64,000 bases of DNA from Mesorhizobium_B sp035998495 (lineage in GTDB: Bacteria; Pseudomonadota; Alphaproteobacteria; Rhizobiales; Rhizobiaceae): positions 1-64,000 of the forward strand of contig DASYHP010000021.1 of the NCBI GenBank assembly GCA_035998495.1. Reading direction: 5' to 3'. A program made the position numbers and the translations under genes. The notes beneath the pieces were generated by a model. The model saw only the letters and a program-made list of their open reading frames with translations. It was not told the origin of the DNA and ran no database searches. Shown piece after piece: positions 1 to 8,550 of the stretch (position 1 is its first letter; each line of letters begins with the position of its first letter).

Positions 1-10
1 CGCGCGCCTC

Positions 11-132
11 ACCTCCCCCTTGTGGAGAGGTCGGCCCTGCAAGGGCCGGGTGGGGGTGCTCCAGCTTGGCGCGGCTGGCGCCATTTACCCCACCCGCTCG
101 CTACGCTCGCGACCTCCCCACAAGGGGGAGGT
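11..132. repeat. Intergenic inverted repeat
   Basis: Bases 11-33 and 110-132 are inverted copies of each other with one mismatch (core ACCTCCCCCTTGTGG). About 76 bases separate them, and these contain shorter G/C-rich inverted motifs. No convincing gene lies in 1-396. The form matches dispersed palindromic intergenic repeats that are common in alphaproteobacteria (family knowledge, not checked here). Confidence 0.7.
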
Positions 133-344
133 GGGGTGCGCCAACCTTGCGGCCGCGGTTCCTCTCCCCAATCGGGGTCGGAGCGACGAGCCGCGATCGA
201 CACGGAGGTGTCGATCGCCGTCGCGCAGGGTGGATCGGCGCGTCAGCGCCGAGATGGCGAGGGGTGAAGCGGCTGTGACAGGAGGGGCAACAGGGCCGCG
301 ACCGCAAAGGGCCAGGCTCCCGCCGGTCCTCATGCTGAGGCGCT

Positions 345-373
345 TTCGTTCAGGCTCGCCGAGCCTGAACGAA
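345..373. terminator. Near-perfect palindrome downstream of the desaturase
   Basis: A 14-base arm (345-358) and its reverse complement (360-373) are separated by one base. It lies 24 bases past the stop codon of the leftward desaturase gene, so it may end transcription. No clear T tract follows, so it could equally be a dispersed repeat. Confidence 0.4.
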
Positions 374-396
374 GCCTCGAAGGACGCATGGCGCGC

Positions 397-1323
397 TCAA
401 CGCTCCTGTCTCTCCAGACCCCCCGCGAACCGCGCGTGAAAACGGGCATAGCCCGGCTCGACCACGCGCAGACGGTCGCGGATGACCGCATGGAAGGGCG
501 GCAGTTGGTGGAAGGGCACGGCCGGATAGGCGTGGTGCTCGGCATGGAACGGCATGTTCCACGACAGCCAGCGCACGAAGACATTGGTGAGCGTGGTCCG
601 CGTGTTGGCGAGCATGTCGGCGACCATCGGGCAGCGCGCATGCTCGGCAAGCACGAAGGCGCGCAGGAAAGGCTGGCCGAGCAGCACGGGCACGAGGCAG
701 GCCCACAGGAGCGCCGTGGTCCCGGCGAGCAGGGAGGCGGCGATCAGGGCGGCATAGATGCCGAGATAGGCGCGCGCCTCCGCCTGCACCTTGTCCACCC
801 CCTTGGGCGGCACCCACGGTTCCTCCGCCCGGCCAAGGGCGTTCGCCCAAAGGCTCTTGGCGAGGCTGGTCCAATAGGGAACGCCCGATAGATAGAGGGC
901 GTACTCGCGAAAAGTGCGCGGTTTCGGGCCCATCAGCTCCGGATCGTGTTCCGGATCCTGCGTGTGGCGGTGATGGGCGAAGTGGAAATAGCGGAACCAG
1001 TTGGGCGGCAGAAGCAGGAACAGGCCCGCCGCGAAGGCCACGCTTTGGTTGAGCCGGCGCGAGCGGAAACCCGTGCCGTGGATGCATTCATGCTCAGCCG
1101 TGAAGAGGAAAGCCAGCAGCAGGCCTTGAGGGAAAAGCAGGAGCGGCCAGAATGGAACCTGCAGGGCGATGAGGACGCCGAGAACGGCGGCGAGCCCGCC
1201 GTGAACGGACAGGCGCAGGAGGCCTGGGCCGTCCGAAAGCGCCGTCAGCTTTCGCCGCTCGGCGGGCGACAGGCTCGCGATCACGCGGCGATGGTCGTCC
1301 TTCACTGCGGCCGTGATGTCCAT
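397..1323 (-). CDS. Fatty acid desaturase family membrane protein
   Basis: A 309-residue integral membrane di-iron enzyme of the fatty-acid desaturase/hydroxylase superfamily. The three histidine boxes that hold the iron centre are present: HECIH at about residues 78-82, HFAHHRH at 114-120 and HAEHH near 257-261. Hydrophobic segments surround them in the usual arrangement. The family uses O2 to desaturate or hydroxylate lipid or carotenoid chains; the substrate cannot be read from the sequence. The start at MDITAAV was chosen; a frame 16 codons longer is open but overlaps the divergent MATE gene. The two genes start only 47 bases apart, so they share a short promoter region. Confidence 0.85.
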   Translation of the reverse strand: MDITAAVKDDHRRVIASLSPAERRKLTALSDGPGLLRLSVHGGLAAVLGVLIALQVPFWPLLLFPQGLLLAFLFTAEHECIHGTGFRSRRLNQSVAFAAGLFLLLPPNWFRYFHFAHHRHTQDPEHDPELMGPKPRTFREYALYLSGVPYWTSLAKSLWANALGRAEEPWVPPKGVDKVQAEARAYLGIYAALIAASLLAGTTALLWACLVPVLLGQPFLRAFVLAEHARCPMVADMLANTRTTLTNVFVRWLSWNMPFHAEHHAYPAVPFHQLPPFHAVIRDRLRVVEPGYARFHARFAGGLERQER

Positions 1324-1370
1324 GGCGGCGCCTCCCCTCGCCATTCTGCCCGTGCATGCGGTCGGGATCA

Positions 1371-2852
1371 ATGAGCGCGGACGTCTCCTCGGAAGCGGCC
1401 GTCCCAGGACGGGGCGGAGCGGGGCCGCTCACGCGCGGGCCGATCGCCCGCACGCTGCTCGTCTTCGCACTGCCCGTGCTCGGCGCGAACGTGCTGCAAT
1501 CGCTCAACGGCTCGGTCAACGCCGTCTTCGTGGGCCGCCTGATCGGCGCGGACGCGCTGGCCGCCACGGCCAACGCCAATCTCGTGCTCTTCCTGCTTCT
1601 GGGCGCGGTGTTCGGCATCGGCATGGCCGCCACCATCCTGGTGGGCCAGAGCATGGGCGCTGGCGACACCCTTCAGGCGCGGAAAGTGGTCGGAACCGCG
1701 GCCACCTTCTTCCTGGCCGTGTCGCTCCTGTTCACGCTTGCCGGATGGGTTTTTGCGCCGGCGATCTTGCGCCTGCTCGGCACGCCGCCCGAAGCCCTGC
1801 CGCTGGCACTCCCCTATCTGCGCGTGCTGTTCTTGGCCGTGCCCTTCTTGAACCTGCTCGCCTTCGTGATGACGGTTCTGCGCGGGGCCGGCGATTCCAA
1901 GACGCCCTTCCTCTTCATGGGGCTCGCGGTCGGGCTCGACATTGTCGTGAACCCGTTTCTGATCACCGGAATGGGGCCATGGCCGCGCTTGGGCATCGCC
2001 GGCTCGGCGCTGGCCACGCTGGTCGGCCAGGCGGTCGCGCTCCTCGCCATCCTGGTCCTCCTCTACCGCCGCAAGCATCCGCTGCGGCTCGCCGGCGCGG
2101 ACCTGAAGCTGCTCCGGCCCGATCCGGCTCTGTTGAGGACGGTGGTCGCCAAGGGCGTTCCCATGGGCCTGCAGATGATCGTGATCTCGGCCTCGGCCCT
2201 GATCCTGATGGGCCTCGTCAACGCCTATGGCGCGCGGATGGCGGCCGCGTATGGCGTGGCGGCTCAGCTCTGGACCTATGCGCAGATGCCCGCGCTCGCG
2301 ATCGGCGCGGCGGTCACCGCCATGGCGGCGCAGAACATCGGCGCCGGCCGCTGGGACCGCATCACCCGCATCACGGCGGCCGGCGTGGGCTTCAACCTGG
2401 CTCTCACCGGCGCGCTGGTGGCGGGGCTCTATCTGTTCGAGCCATTCCTGCTTGGCCTGTTCCTGGCCGAGGATCGGGAGGCCCGCGCGCTCGCCGAGCA
2501 CATCAATGAATCCGTAGCGTGGTCCTTCGTCCTGTTCGGCGTCACGGTCGTGCTGTTCGGCACGGTGCGCGCGGCAGGCGCGGTCACCCCGCCTTTGGTG
2601 ATCCTGGTGATCACGTTGTTCGGCGTGCGCAGCCTGTTCGCCTACGGCATGCAGGGCGTGATCGGGGCCGACGCCATCTGGTGGAGCTTCCCCGCGGGCT
2701 CCATTGCGTCGGTCGCGCTCGCGGCCGCCTATTACCGATGGGGCCGCTGGAGACGCGCGCGGAATCCCCCGTCCACGCGCCCGGCCGGAGGCGAGCCGCC
2801 GGACACGGGTCTTGGGATGCCGCGCCAAAGGGCGCGGCTCCGGGAGGAGTGA
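1371..2852 (+). CDS. MATE family multidrug efflux transporter
   Basis: A 493-residue protein with about twelve hydrophobic segments and the repeated two-bundle layout of MATE exporters. The first helix region reads TLLVFALPVLGANVLQSLN, typical of the family. MATE proteins export cationic drugs or metabolites in exchange for Na+ or H+ at the inner membrane. The start at 1371 (MSADVSS) is preferred; an in-frame ATG lies at 1356. The C-terminus carries an arginine- and proline-rich tail after the last helix. It is divergent from the desaturase and ends 10 bases before the convergent asd gene. Confidence 0.88.
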   Translation: MSADVSSEAAVPGRGGAGPLTRGPIARTLLVFALPVLGANVLQSLNGSVNAVFVGRLIGADALAATANANLVLFLLLGAVFGIGMAATILVGQSMGAGDTLQARKVVGTAATFFLAVSLLFTLAGWVFAPAILRLLGTPPEALPLALPYLRVLFLAVPFLNLLAFVMTVLRGAGDSKTPFLFMGLAVGLDIVVNPFLITGMGPWPRLGIAGSALATLVGQAVALLAILVLLYRRKHPLRLAGADLKLLRPDPALLRTVVAKGVPMGLQMIVISASALILMGLVNAYGARMAAAYGVAAQLWTYAQMPALAIGAAVTAMAAQNIGAGRWDRITRITAAGVGFNLALTGALVAGLYLFEPFLLGLFLAEDREARALAEHINESVAWSFVLFGVTVVLFGTVRAAGAVTPPLVILVITLFGVRSLFAYGMQGVIGADAIWWSFPAGSIASVALAAAYYRWGRWRRARNPPSTRPAGGEPPDTGLGMPRQRARLREE

Positions 2853-2862
2853 TGCTGTGCTT

Positions 2863-3909
2863 TTAAGCGGCCCGGCGCTTTGGGACCAAAAGGCCGCGCT
2901 CGACCATGAGTTCGGCGATCTGCACGGCGTTGAGAGCAGCCCCTTTGCGGAGGTTGTCGGAGACGACCCACATGTTGAGCCCGTTCTCCACCGTGCCGTC
3001 CTCGCGGATGCGCGAGATGTAGGTGGCGTCCTCGCCGGCCGATTCGAGCGGGGTGATGTAGCCGCCGTCCTCATGCTTGTCGATCACGAGGCAGCCCGGC
3101 GCCTCGCGCAGGATCTCGCGCGCCTCGTCCGCCGTGATGGCTTCCGCGAACTCGATGTTCACCGCTTCGGAGTGTCCAATGAAGACAGGCACGCGGACGC
3201 AAGTGGCGGTGAGCTTGATCCTGGGGTCGAGGATCTTCTTGGTCTCAGCCACCATCTTCCATTCCTCCTTGGTCGTGCCGTCCTCCATGAAGGTGTCGAT
3301 ATGGGGAATGAGGTTGAAGGCGATGCGCTTGGTGAACTTCTTATTCTCGATGGGGTCGGCCACGAACACGGCGCGGGTCTGCTCGAAGAGCTCGTCCATG
3401 CCGTCCTTGCCCGCGCCAGACACCGACTGGTAGGTCGCCACCACCACGCGCTTGATCCTGGCCCGGTCATGCAGGGGCTTCAGCGCCACCACAAGCTGGG
3501 CAGTGGAGCAGTTCGGGTTGGCGATGATGTTCCTCTTGGAGAATCCATCCACCGCGTCCGGGTTCACCTCCGGCACGACGAGCGGCACATCGGCGTCGTA
3601 GCGCCAGGCCGACGAGTTGTCGATCACGACGCAACCCTGGCGGCCGATCCTGGGCGACCACTCCTTGGAGACGTTCCCGCCCGCCGACATCAGGCAGAGG
3701 TCGGTGTCGGAGAAGTCGTAGGTCTCCAGCGCCTTCACCTTGATCGTGCGATCGCCGAACGACACCTCCGTGCCCTGGCTGCGGCGCGAGGCGAGCGCCA
3801 CCACTTCCGAGGCGGGAAAGCCGCGCTCGTCCAGGATGTTGAGCATTTCGCGGCCGACATTGCCGGTGGCGCCGACAACCGCGATCTTGAATCCGGAAGG
3901 CGTGATCAT
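2863..3909 (-). CDS. asd: Aspartate-semialdehyde dehydrogenase
   Basis: A 348-residue cytosolic enzyme that reduces aspartyl phosphate to aspartate semialdehyde with NADPH, the branch point to lysine/diaminopimelate, threonine and methionine. The N-terminus has the Rossmann motif VVGATGNVGREML. The catalytic cysteine sits in PNCSTAQLV near residue 132, and the FIGHSE segment holds the expected histidine region. Length is normal for the family. In many Rhizobiales asd lies close to leuB; here two small divergent genes separate them. Confidence 0.97.
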   Translation of the reverse strand: MITPSGFKIAVVGATGNVGREMLNILDERGFPASEVVALASRRSQGTEVSFGDRTIKVKALETYDFSDTDLCLMSAGGNVSKEWSPRIGRQGCVVIDNSSAWRYDADVPLVVPEVNPDAVDGFSKRNIIANPNCSTAQLVVALKPLHDRARIKRVVVATYQSVSGAGKDGMDELFEQTRAVFVADPIENKKFTKRIAFNLIPHIDTFMEDGTTKEEWKMVAETKKILDPRIKLTATCVRVPVFIGHSEAVNIEFAEAITADEAREILREAPGCLVIDKHEDGGYITPLESAGEDATYISRIREDGTVENGLNMWVVSDNLRKGAALNAVQIAELMVERGLLVPKRRAA

Positions 3910-4259
3910 GGATAAATCCTCTGCTCTCCGCGGGTTGTTGGTTCGGGCTTGCGGGCGCTGGCCTACCCTGCCGCCCCGCCCCCGGCTTCAGACCGGGGAG
4001 AGAACGGTGAAACCAGAAACGTCAGACCGTGGTCGTGGTTTTGGTTTTCTTCGTCCCGCGCGCGATCGTCCCGGCACAGGCCGGTTCAACGATCAAGATG
4101 AAAGAGGGATGCGCGCGCATGGAGAAATCGCCCGGAAAAGAGCTGGCTGCTTTTACCTCGCCGCACCGCAGAGTCAACCGAGCCGCGGCAGCGAGCTTGA
4201 TCGAGCCGCGGTCCGCTCCCAGTTAAGCGGCAGGTTCAAGCCCCGAAGGAGCCCAGCCT
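3910..4259. other. Intergenic region between divergent genes
   Basis: These 350 bases separate asd (leftward) from the DUF6152 gene (rightward) and must hold both promoters. I see no convincing gene, RNA or strong hairpin. A good ribosome site (AGGAG, 4247-4251) lies at the right edge and serves the DUF6152 gene. Confidence 0.6.
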
Positions 4260-4628
4260 ATGCCGAAACTCCGCGCCCTTTCCGTCGCCCTTCTCGCAAT
4301 GACAGCGCCTGCACTCGCCCATCACGGTTGGTCTTGGACCGAAGACGGCTTCTTCCAGCTCGAAGGCAGGATTGCGAGCATCGATCTTGGCAACCCGCAT
4401 GACATGCTCGACGTGGAGGTGGACGGCGAGGTCTGGCGCGTGGAGCTCGCCCCGCCCGCAGCCACCGCGCGATCCGGCTTCACGGAAGCGTCCGCCAAGG
4501 TCGGCGACGAGGTGACGGCAATCGGCAACCGTTCGCAGGATCCGAATGAGCGCCGCATGAAAGCGGTGCGCATCACGGTGAACGGCCAGACTTTCGACGT
4601 GTATCCCAGCCGCGTGCCGACCAACTGA
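4260..4628 (+). CDS. Secreted DUF6152 family protein
   Basis: A 122-residue protein with a clear Sec signal peptide (LSVALLAMTAPALAHHGW; cleavage expected after ALA). The mature part starts with HHGWSWT, a hallmark of DUF6152 proteins, and contains one small beta-rich domain (FQLEGRIASIDLGNPHDMLDV). Function is unknown; the early histidines suggest metal binding, which is inference. AGGAG stands eight bases before the ATG. The next gene starts eight bases downstream and encodes a membrane protein, so the two probably form a unit. Confidence 0.75.
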   Translation: MPKLRALSVALLAMTAPALAHHGWSWTEDGFFQLEGRIASIDLGNPHDMLDVEVDGEVWRVELAPPAATARSGFTEASAKVGDEVTAIGNRSQDPNERRMKAVRITVNGQTFDVYPSRVPTN

Positions 4629-4635
4629 CACGCGC

Positions 4636-5100
4636 GTGGACGCGTTTCTTGCGGCGCTGGAAGCCTCCGCCTTCGCCGAGGCGCTCAGAACGTCCTTCGT
4701 CGCCTATCCGCTGGTCAACGCCTTCCATATCCTGGCGCTGGGCGCGCTGGTCACGGCGGTGATCCTGCTCGATCTCCGCGTGCTGGGCGGACTTCGATCC
4801 GTGGCGGGCGAGCCCTTCATCGCCTTGATGCGCCGGGTGGCGCTCCTGGCCTTCGCCGGCGCGGCGGTCAGCGGCTTCCTGCTCTTCTCCGTCCGCCCGA
4901 TCGACTATGCCGGCAACCCCGCTTTCCTGGCGAAGCTGGCGCTGATCGGACTGGCCGTGCTGAACTTCGCGCTTCTGGCGCACAGCGGCCGCGGCCGCGG
5001 CCGCGCCGAGGCGCCCTCCATGCGGGTTGCGGCCGTTCTTTCGCTGGTCTTCTGGCCCGCCGCGCTGGTGGCTGGGCGCTTCATCGGCTTTGTGGAGTAG
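4636..5100 (+). CDS. Small four-helix membrane protein, DUF6644/DUF2214-like
   Basis: A 154-residue integral membrane protein with four or five hydrophobic segments and no soluble domain. It starts at GTG eight bases after the DUF6152 stop, which implies co-transcription and perhaps coupled translation. Family assignment rests on general resemblance and on the habit of such proteins to sit beside DUF6152 genes. One guess is that the pair handles an extracytoplasmic ligand, but nothing in the sequence proves it. It ends two bases before the convergent leuB stop. Confidence 0.65.
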   Translation: MDAFLAALEASAFAEALRTSFVAYPLVNAFHILALGALVTAVILLDLRVLGGLRSVAGEPFIALMRRVALLAFAGAAVSGFLLFSVRPIDYAGNPAFLAKLALIGLAVLNFALLAHSGRGRGRAEAPSMRVAAVLSLVFWPAALVAGRFIGFVE

Positions 5101-5102
5101 CT

Positions 5103-6212
5103 TCAGGCTGCCAGCCTGAGATACCGCTCCACGATGGCGTCGCCCATGGTCTGGGTGCCGACCTGCGTCATGCGCTCTGACATGATGTCGCCGGTGCGGT
5201 AACCCTCGTCGAGCGCAAGCGCGATGGCGCGGTCGAGCCGCTCGGCCTCCTCCGCCATGCCGAAGGAATAGCGCAGGCACATGCCGAACGAGGCCAGCAT
5301 GGCGATGGGGTTGGCCACGCCCTGCCCGGCGATGTCGGGGGCGGAGCCATGCACGGGCTCGTAGAGCGCGCGGCGCCTTCCCTGGGGGTCGGGCGCGCCG
5401 AGGCTGGCCGAGGGCAGCATGCCGAGCGAGCCCGTCAGCATGGCCGCGACATCTGACAGCATGTCGCCGAACAGGTTGTCGGTGACGATCACGTCGAACT
5501 GTTTGGGCTTTCGCACGAGCTGCATGCCGCCGGCGTCCGCCAGCATGTGCTCGAGATGGACATCCCCATAGCGGTCGCGATGGGTGGCGTTCACCACCTC
5601 GTGCCACAACACGCCCGACTTCATGACGTTGCGCTTTTCCATGCTCGTGACGTGGTTCTTCCGCCGCCGGGCGAGATCGAAGGCGACGGCGGCGATGCGC
5701 TCGATCTCGAATGTGTCATAGACCTGGGTGTCGATCGCGCGCTTCTGCCCGTTGCCGAGCTCCTGGATTACCTTCGGCTCGCCGAAATAGACGCCGCCCG
5801 TGAGTTCGCGAACGATCAGGATGTCGAGCCCGTCCACGAGTTCGCGCTTGAGCGAAGACGAGTCGGCGAGCGCGGGATAGCAGATCGCGGGCCGCAGGTT
5901 GGCGAAGAGGCCGAGATCCTTGCGCAGGCGCAAAAGCCCCGCCTCGGGGCGCACCTCGTAGGGCACGCCGTCCCAGCGCGGCCCGCCAACCGCGCCGAAC
6001 AGCACGGCGTCCGCTTCCATCGCGCGCCGCATGTCATCCTCGGAAATCGCCGCGCCATGGGCGTCATAGGCGGCGCCCCCGACCAGCCCCTCCTCGGTCT
6101 CGAAGCCCGAGCCGAGTGCGGAATTCATGGCCGCGATCAGCTTCTTCACTTCGCCCATGGCTTCGGGGCCGATCCCGTCGCCGGGCAGGAGCAGGATTTT
6201 TCGCGAAGGCAT
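5103..6212 (-). CDS. leuB: 3-isopropylmalate dehydrogenase
   Basis: A 369-residue cytosolic enzyme that oxidatively decarboxylates 3-isopropylmalate to 2-oxoisocaproate with NAD+, the third step of leucine synthesis. Family landmarks are LPGDGIGPE at the N-terminus, the substrate-binding segment LRLRKDLGLFANLRP, the SMEKRNVMKSG loop, DNLFGDMLSDVAA with the metal-binding aspartates, and EPVHGSAPDIAGQG near the NAD site. Length is typical. It is the last gene of a leftward leuD-ridA-leuB unit, 24 bases after ridA. Confidence 0.97.
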   Translation of the reverse strand: MPSRKILLLPGDGIGPEAMGEVKKLIAAMNSALGSGFETEEGLVGGAAYDAHGAAISEDDMRRAMEADAVLFGAVGGPRWDGVPYEVRPEAGLLRLRKDLGLFANLRPAICYPALADSSSLKRELVDGLDILIVRELTGGVYFGEPKVIQELGNGQKRAIDTQVYDTFEIERIAAVAFDLARRRKNHVTSMEKRNVMKSGVLWHEVVNATHRDRYGDVHLEHMLADAGGMQLVRKPKQFDVIVTDNLFGDMLSDVAAMLTGSLGMLPSASLGAPDPQGRRRALYEPVHGSAPDIAGQGVANPIAMLASFGMCLRYSFGMAEEAERLDRAIALALDEGYRTGDIMSERMTQVGTQTMGDAIVERYLRLAA

Positions 6213-6236
6213 GGGGAGAACCTTGGAGCTAGACCT

Positions 6237-6626
6237 TCAGCCGCCGCGCTTGAGCGCGGTGACTTCCATTTCGAACTTCATGGCGGGATCGATGAGCCCG
6301 CAGGTGATCATGGTCGAGGCCGGCCGGATGTCGCCGAAGAATTCGCCGAGGATGGGGAATATTTTCGGCACGTCGGCGCGATCGGTCAGGTAATAGGTCG
6401 CGCGCGCCACGTCCGCCAATGTGAAACCCGCTTCCTCCAGCGCCCGCGAGATGTTGCCGAACGTGTTGCGGACTTGGCTTTCCACGTCCTCGGGAATGGC
6501 CATGGCGGCGTAGTCGTAACCCGTCGTGCCCGCCACGAAGCACCAGTCGCCTTGGACGACCGCGCGGGAATAGCCGGCCGCCTTCTCGAAGGAGGAGCCC
6601 GAGGAGACCAGTTGGCGGGTGGTCAC
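6237..6626 (-). CDS. RidA family protein between leuD and leuB
   Basis: A 129-residue member of the RidA/YjgF family, which hydrolyses reactive enamine/imine intermediates released by PLP enzymes. Family segments are VAGTTGYDYAAMAIPEDVESQ and the C-terminal MKFEMEVTAL. It starts at GTG (6626), whose bases overlap the leuD TGA stop (GTGA), so translation is probably coupled. Position inside a leucine operon fits a role in protecting branched-chain amino-acid enzymes, as known for RidA in other bacteria. The arginine that binds the carboxylate in canonical RidA is not evident, so this may be a divergent subfamily. Confidence 0.85.
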   Translation of the reverse strand: MTTRQLVSSGSSFEKAAGYSRAVVQGDWCFVAGTTGYDYAAMAIPEDVESQVRNTFGNISRALEEAGFTLADVARATYYLTDRADVPKIFPILGEFFGDIRPASTMITCGLIDPAMKFEMEVTALKRGG

Positions 6627-7228
6627 GCCCAAGGCCTGCTGGCGGCGATCTTGGCCTCGTAGGCGTCGATGGCGGGCGCCTTTTCGAGCGTCAGGCCGAT
6701 GTCGTCCAAACCGTTCAGCAGGCAGTGGCGGCGGAACGGGTCGATCTCGAACTTGACCATGCCGCCGTCCGGGCCGCGGATTTCCTGGGCTTCCAGATCG
6801 ACGGTCAATGTGGCGTTGGCCCCGCGGCTGGCATCGTCCATCAGCTTGTCCAGGTCTTCCGGCGAGACGGTGACAGGCAGGATGCCGTTCTTGAAGCAGT
6901 TGTTGTAGAAGATGTCGGCGAAGCTCGTGGAGATCACACAGCGGATGCCGAAGTCGAGAAGCGCCCAGGGCGCGTGCTCGCGGGACGAGCCGCAGCCGAA
7001 ATTGTCGCCGGCGACGAGGATCTGCGCCTTGCGGTAGGCTAGCTTGTTGAGCACGAAGTCGGGGTTCTCCGAGCCGTCCTCGCGAAAACGCATCTCGGCG
7101 AACAAGCCTTTGCCGAGGCCGGTGCGCAGAATCGTCCTCAGGTAATCCTTCGGGATGATCATGTCGGTATCGACATTGACAACAGCCAAGGGCGCGGCGA
7201 CGCCGGTGAGGGTGGTGAATTTTTCCAT
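6623..7228 (-). CDS. leuD: 3-isopropylmalate dehydratase small subunit
   Basis: A 201-residue small subunit of isopropylmalate isomerase. With LeuC it converts 2-isopropylmalate to 3-isopropylmalate. Clear landmarks are VDTDMIIPKDYL near the N-terminus and DNFGCGSSREHAPWAL, the loop that contacts substrate. leuC is not in the window. This is the first gene of the leuD-ridA-leuB unit. Its stop overlaps the ridA start. The 135 bases upstream hold the likely promoter and several small hairpins. Confidence 0.96.
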   Translation of the reverse strand: MEKFTTLTGVAAPLAVVNVDTDMIIPKDYLRTILRTGLGKGLFAEMRFREDGSENPDFVLNKLAYRKAQILVAGDNFGCGSSREHAPWALLDFGIRCVISTSFADIFYNNCFKNGILPVTVSPEDLDKLMDDASRGANATLTVDLEAQEIRGPDGGMVKFEIDPFRRHCLLNGLDDIGLTLEKAPAIDAYEAKIAASRPWA

Positions 7229-7320
7229 GGCGTGAACTCCGAAAGCCGGGTGGAGCTTTTGTCGCGGTCCGCTTTACCGAAGCGGAACGTCGAGCGGAAG
7301 AGGGAGCTCTTTTTTGCCGC

Positions 7321-7360
7321 ATGATCTTACACCGAGAAGTCTGCAACTTCTCGAGATCAT
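7321..7360. repeat. Double-armed palindrome
   Basis: Outer arms ATGATCT (7321-7327) and AGATCAT (7354-7360) enclose inner arms GAGAAGT (7334-7340) and ACTTCTC (7346-7352). It lies two bases past the stop of the leftward FAD oxidoreductase. The GATCAT border resembles short dispersed intergenic repeats of Rhizobiales. There is no T tract on the leftward strand, so a simple terminator is less likely. Confidence 0.5.
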
Positions 7361-7362
7361 GC

Positions 7363-8532
7363 TCAGATGACGTTCAGCTCCCGGAACGGCCGGTGTTCGA
7401 TGATGCGTTCGTAGCCGAAGGCGGAGCAGTCCACAGTGCGGTATCCGCCATGGGCGATCCACTCCGCCAGCGCCTGGCCGACCGCCGGCGCCTGTTGCAG
7501 CCCGTGGCCGGAGAAACCGTTGGCGAACAAGAAATTCGGCACGTCCGGGTGAGGGCCGATCACGGCGTTCTGGTCGAGCGTGTTGTAGTCGTAATGGCCG
7601 GCCCAGGCGCGGGTCGCCTTGATCGCCTCGAAGGCGGGAACGCGCGCGGCAAGCGCCGGCCACACGATTTCCTCCCAGAGGCTCCAGTCGGGCTCGAAAT
7701 CGTCAGGCGCGGCCGGCCCCTCGCCCTCCTCGTTCTCGGCTCCGCCGGCGATGAACACGCTTCCCTCGGGCCGGACATAGATGCCTGTGGGATCGACCAC
7801 GAGCGGCATATCGGGAAAATTTTCACGCGCCTCGAACACGAAGACGGTGCGCTTGCGCGGCTCCACGGGCAAAGCCAGGCCTGCCATGGCGGCGAGTTCG
7901 CCGGCCGCCGGCCCGGCGGCGTTGACGATCGTTCCCGCGACGAGCCGCTCGCCCGAGGCGAGGGTCACGCCCGTCACCCGATCGCCTTGACGGACGATGC
8001 CCGTCACGACATCGTGGAAAAACGCCACGTCGCGGCCGCGCAAGCCGCCGCGGAACAGGCCGAGCAGGGCATGGGCGTCGAACCAGCCTTCGCCCGAGCG
8101 GCCCCAGGCGCCGGCGGCGATCCCGTCGCTGCTGAGCCAGGGAAAGCGTTTCGTGAGCGCCTCGGCGTCCTCAAGCAGGATGTCCGCCCCTTCCGCCGCC
8201 TGCACGAGGTGGTTGGCCTGGAGGACGTCAAACCCGTCCTGGCTCGCGAGCATGAGATAGCCCTTCTCGCGAAAGCCGATGTCGGCGTCGGGCCCGAACT
8301 CCTCCTGCAGCCGGTGGAACAACCGAAGCGTCCAGCGCGACAGGCGTATGTTCTGGGGGATCGAGAACTGCTGGCGGATGGAGGCGCAGGACAAAGTGGT
8401 GGCCGAGCGGGCGAATTGCGGGTCGCGCTCGATCAGGGCGATCGAGCCCGAAAAGCCCTCGCGGCGCAGGAAATAGGCGGTCGCGCTGCCCACGATCGCC
8501 CCGCCCACGATCACCACGTCGAAGTTTTTCAT
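7363..8532 (-). CDS. FAD-dependent oxidoreductase of the DAO/FOXRED1-like family
   Basis: A 389-residue flavoprotein. The N-terminus has the dinucleotide-binding fold VVIVGGAIVGSATAYFL followed by an acidic residue (LIERD), which binds FAD. The C-terminus (NGFSGHGLQQAPAVGQALAEW) is the second FAD contact typical of D-amino-acid, glycine and sarcosine oxidases. The substrate is unknown. ATG at 8532 was chosen; a GTG three codons upstream is possible. It follows argG after 18 bases and is probably co-transcribed with it, but no pathway link is obvious. Confidence 0.85.
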   Translation of the reverse strand: MKNFDVVIVGGAIVGSATAYFLRREGFSGSIALIERDPQFARSATTLSCASIRQQFSIPQNIRLSRWTLRLFHRLQEEFGPDADIGFREKGYLMLASQDGFDVLQANHLVQAAEGADILLEDAEALTKRFPWLSSDGIAAGAWGRSGEGWFDAHALLGLFRGGLRGRDVAFFHDVVTGIVRQGDRVTGVTLASGERLVAGTIVNAAGPAAGELAAMAGLALPVEPRKRTVFVFEARENFPDMPLVVDPTGIYVRPEGSVFIAGGAENEEGEGPAAPDDFEPDWSLWEEIVWPALAARVPAFEAIKATRAWAGHYDYNTLDQNAVIGPHPDVPNFLFANGFSGHGLQQAPAVGQALAEWIAHGGYRTVDCSAFGYERIIEHRPFRELNVI

Positions 8533-8550
8533 GCGCTTCACCCGATGAGG

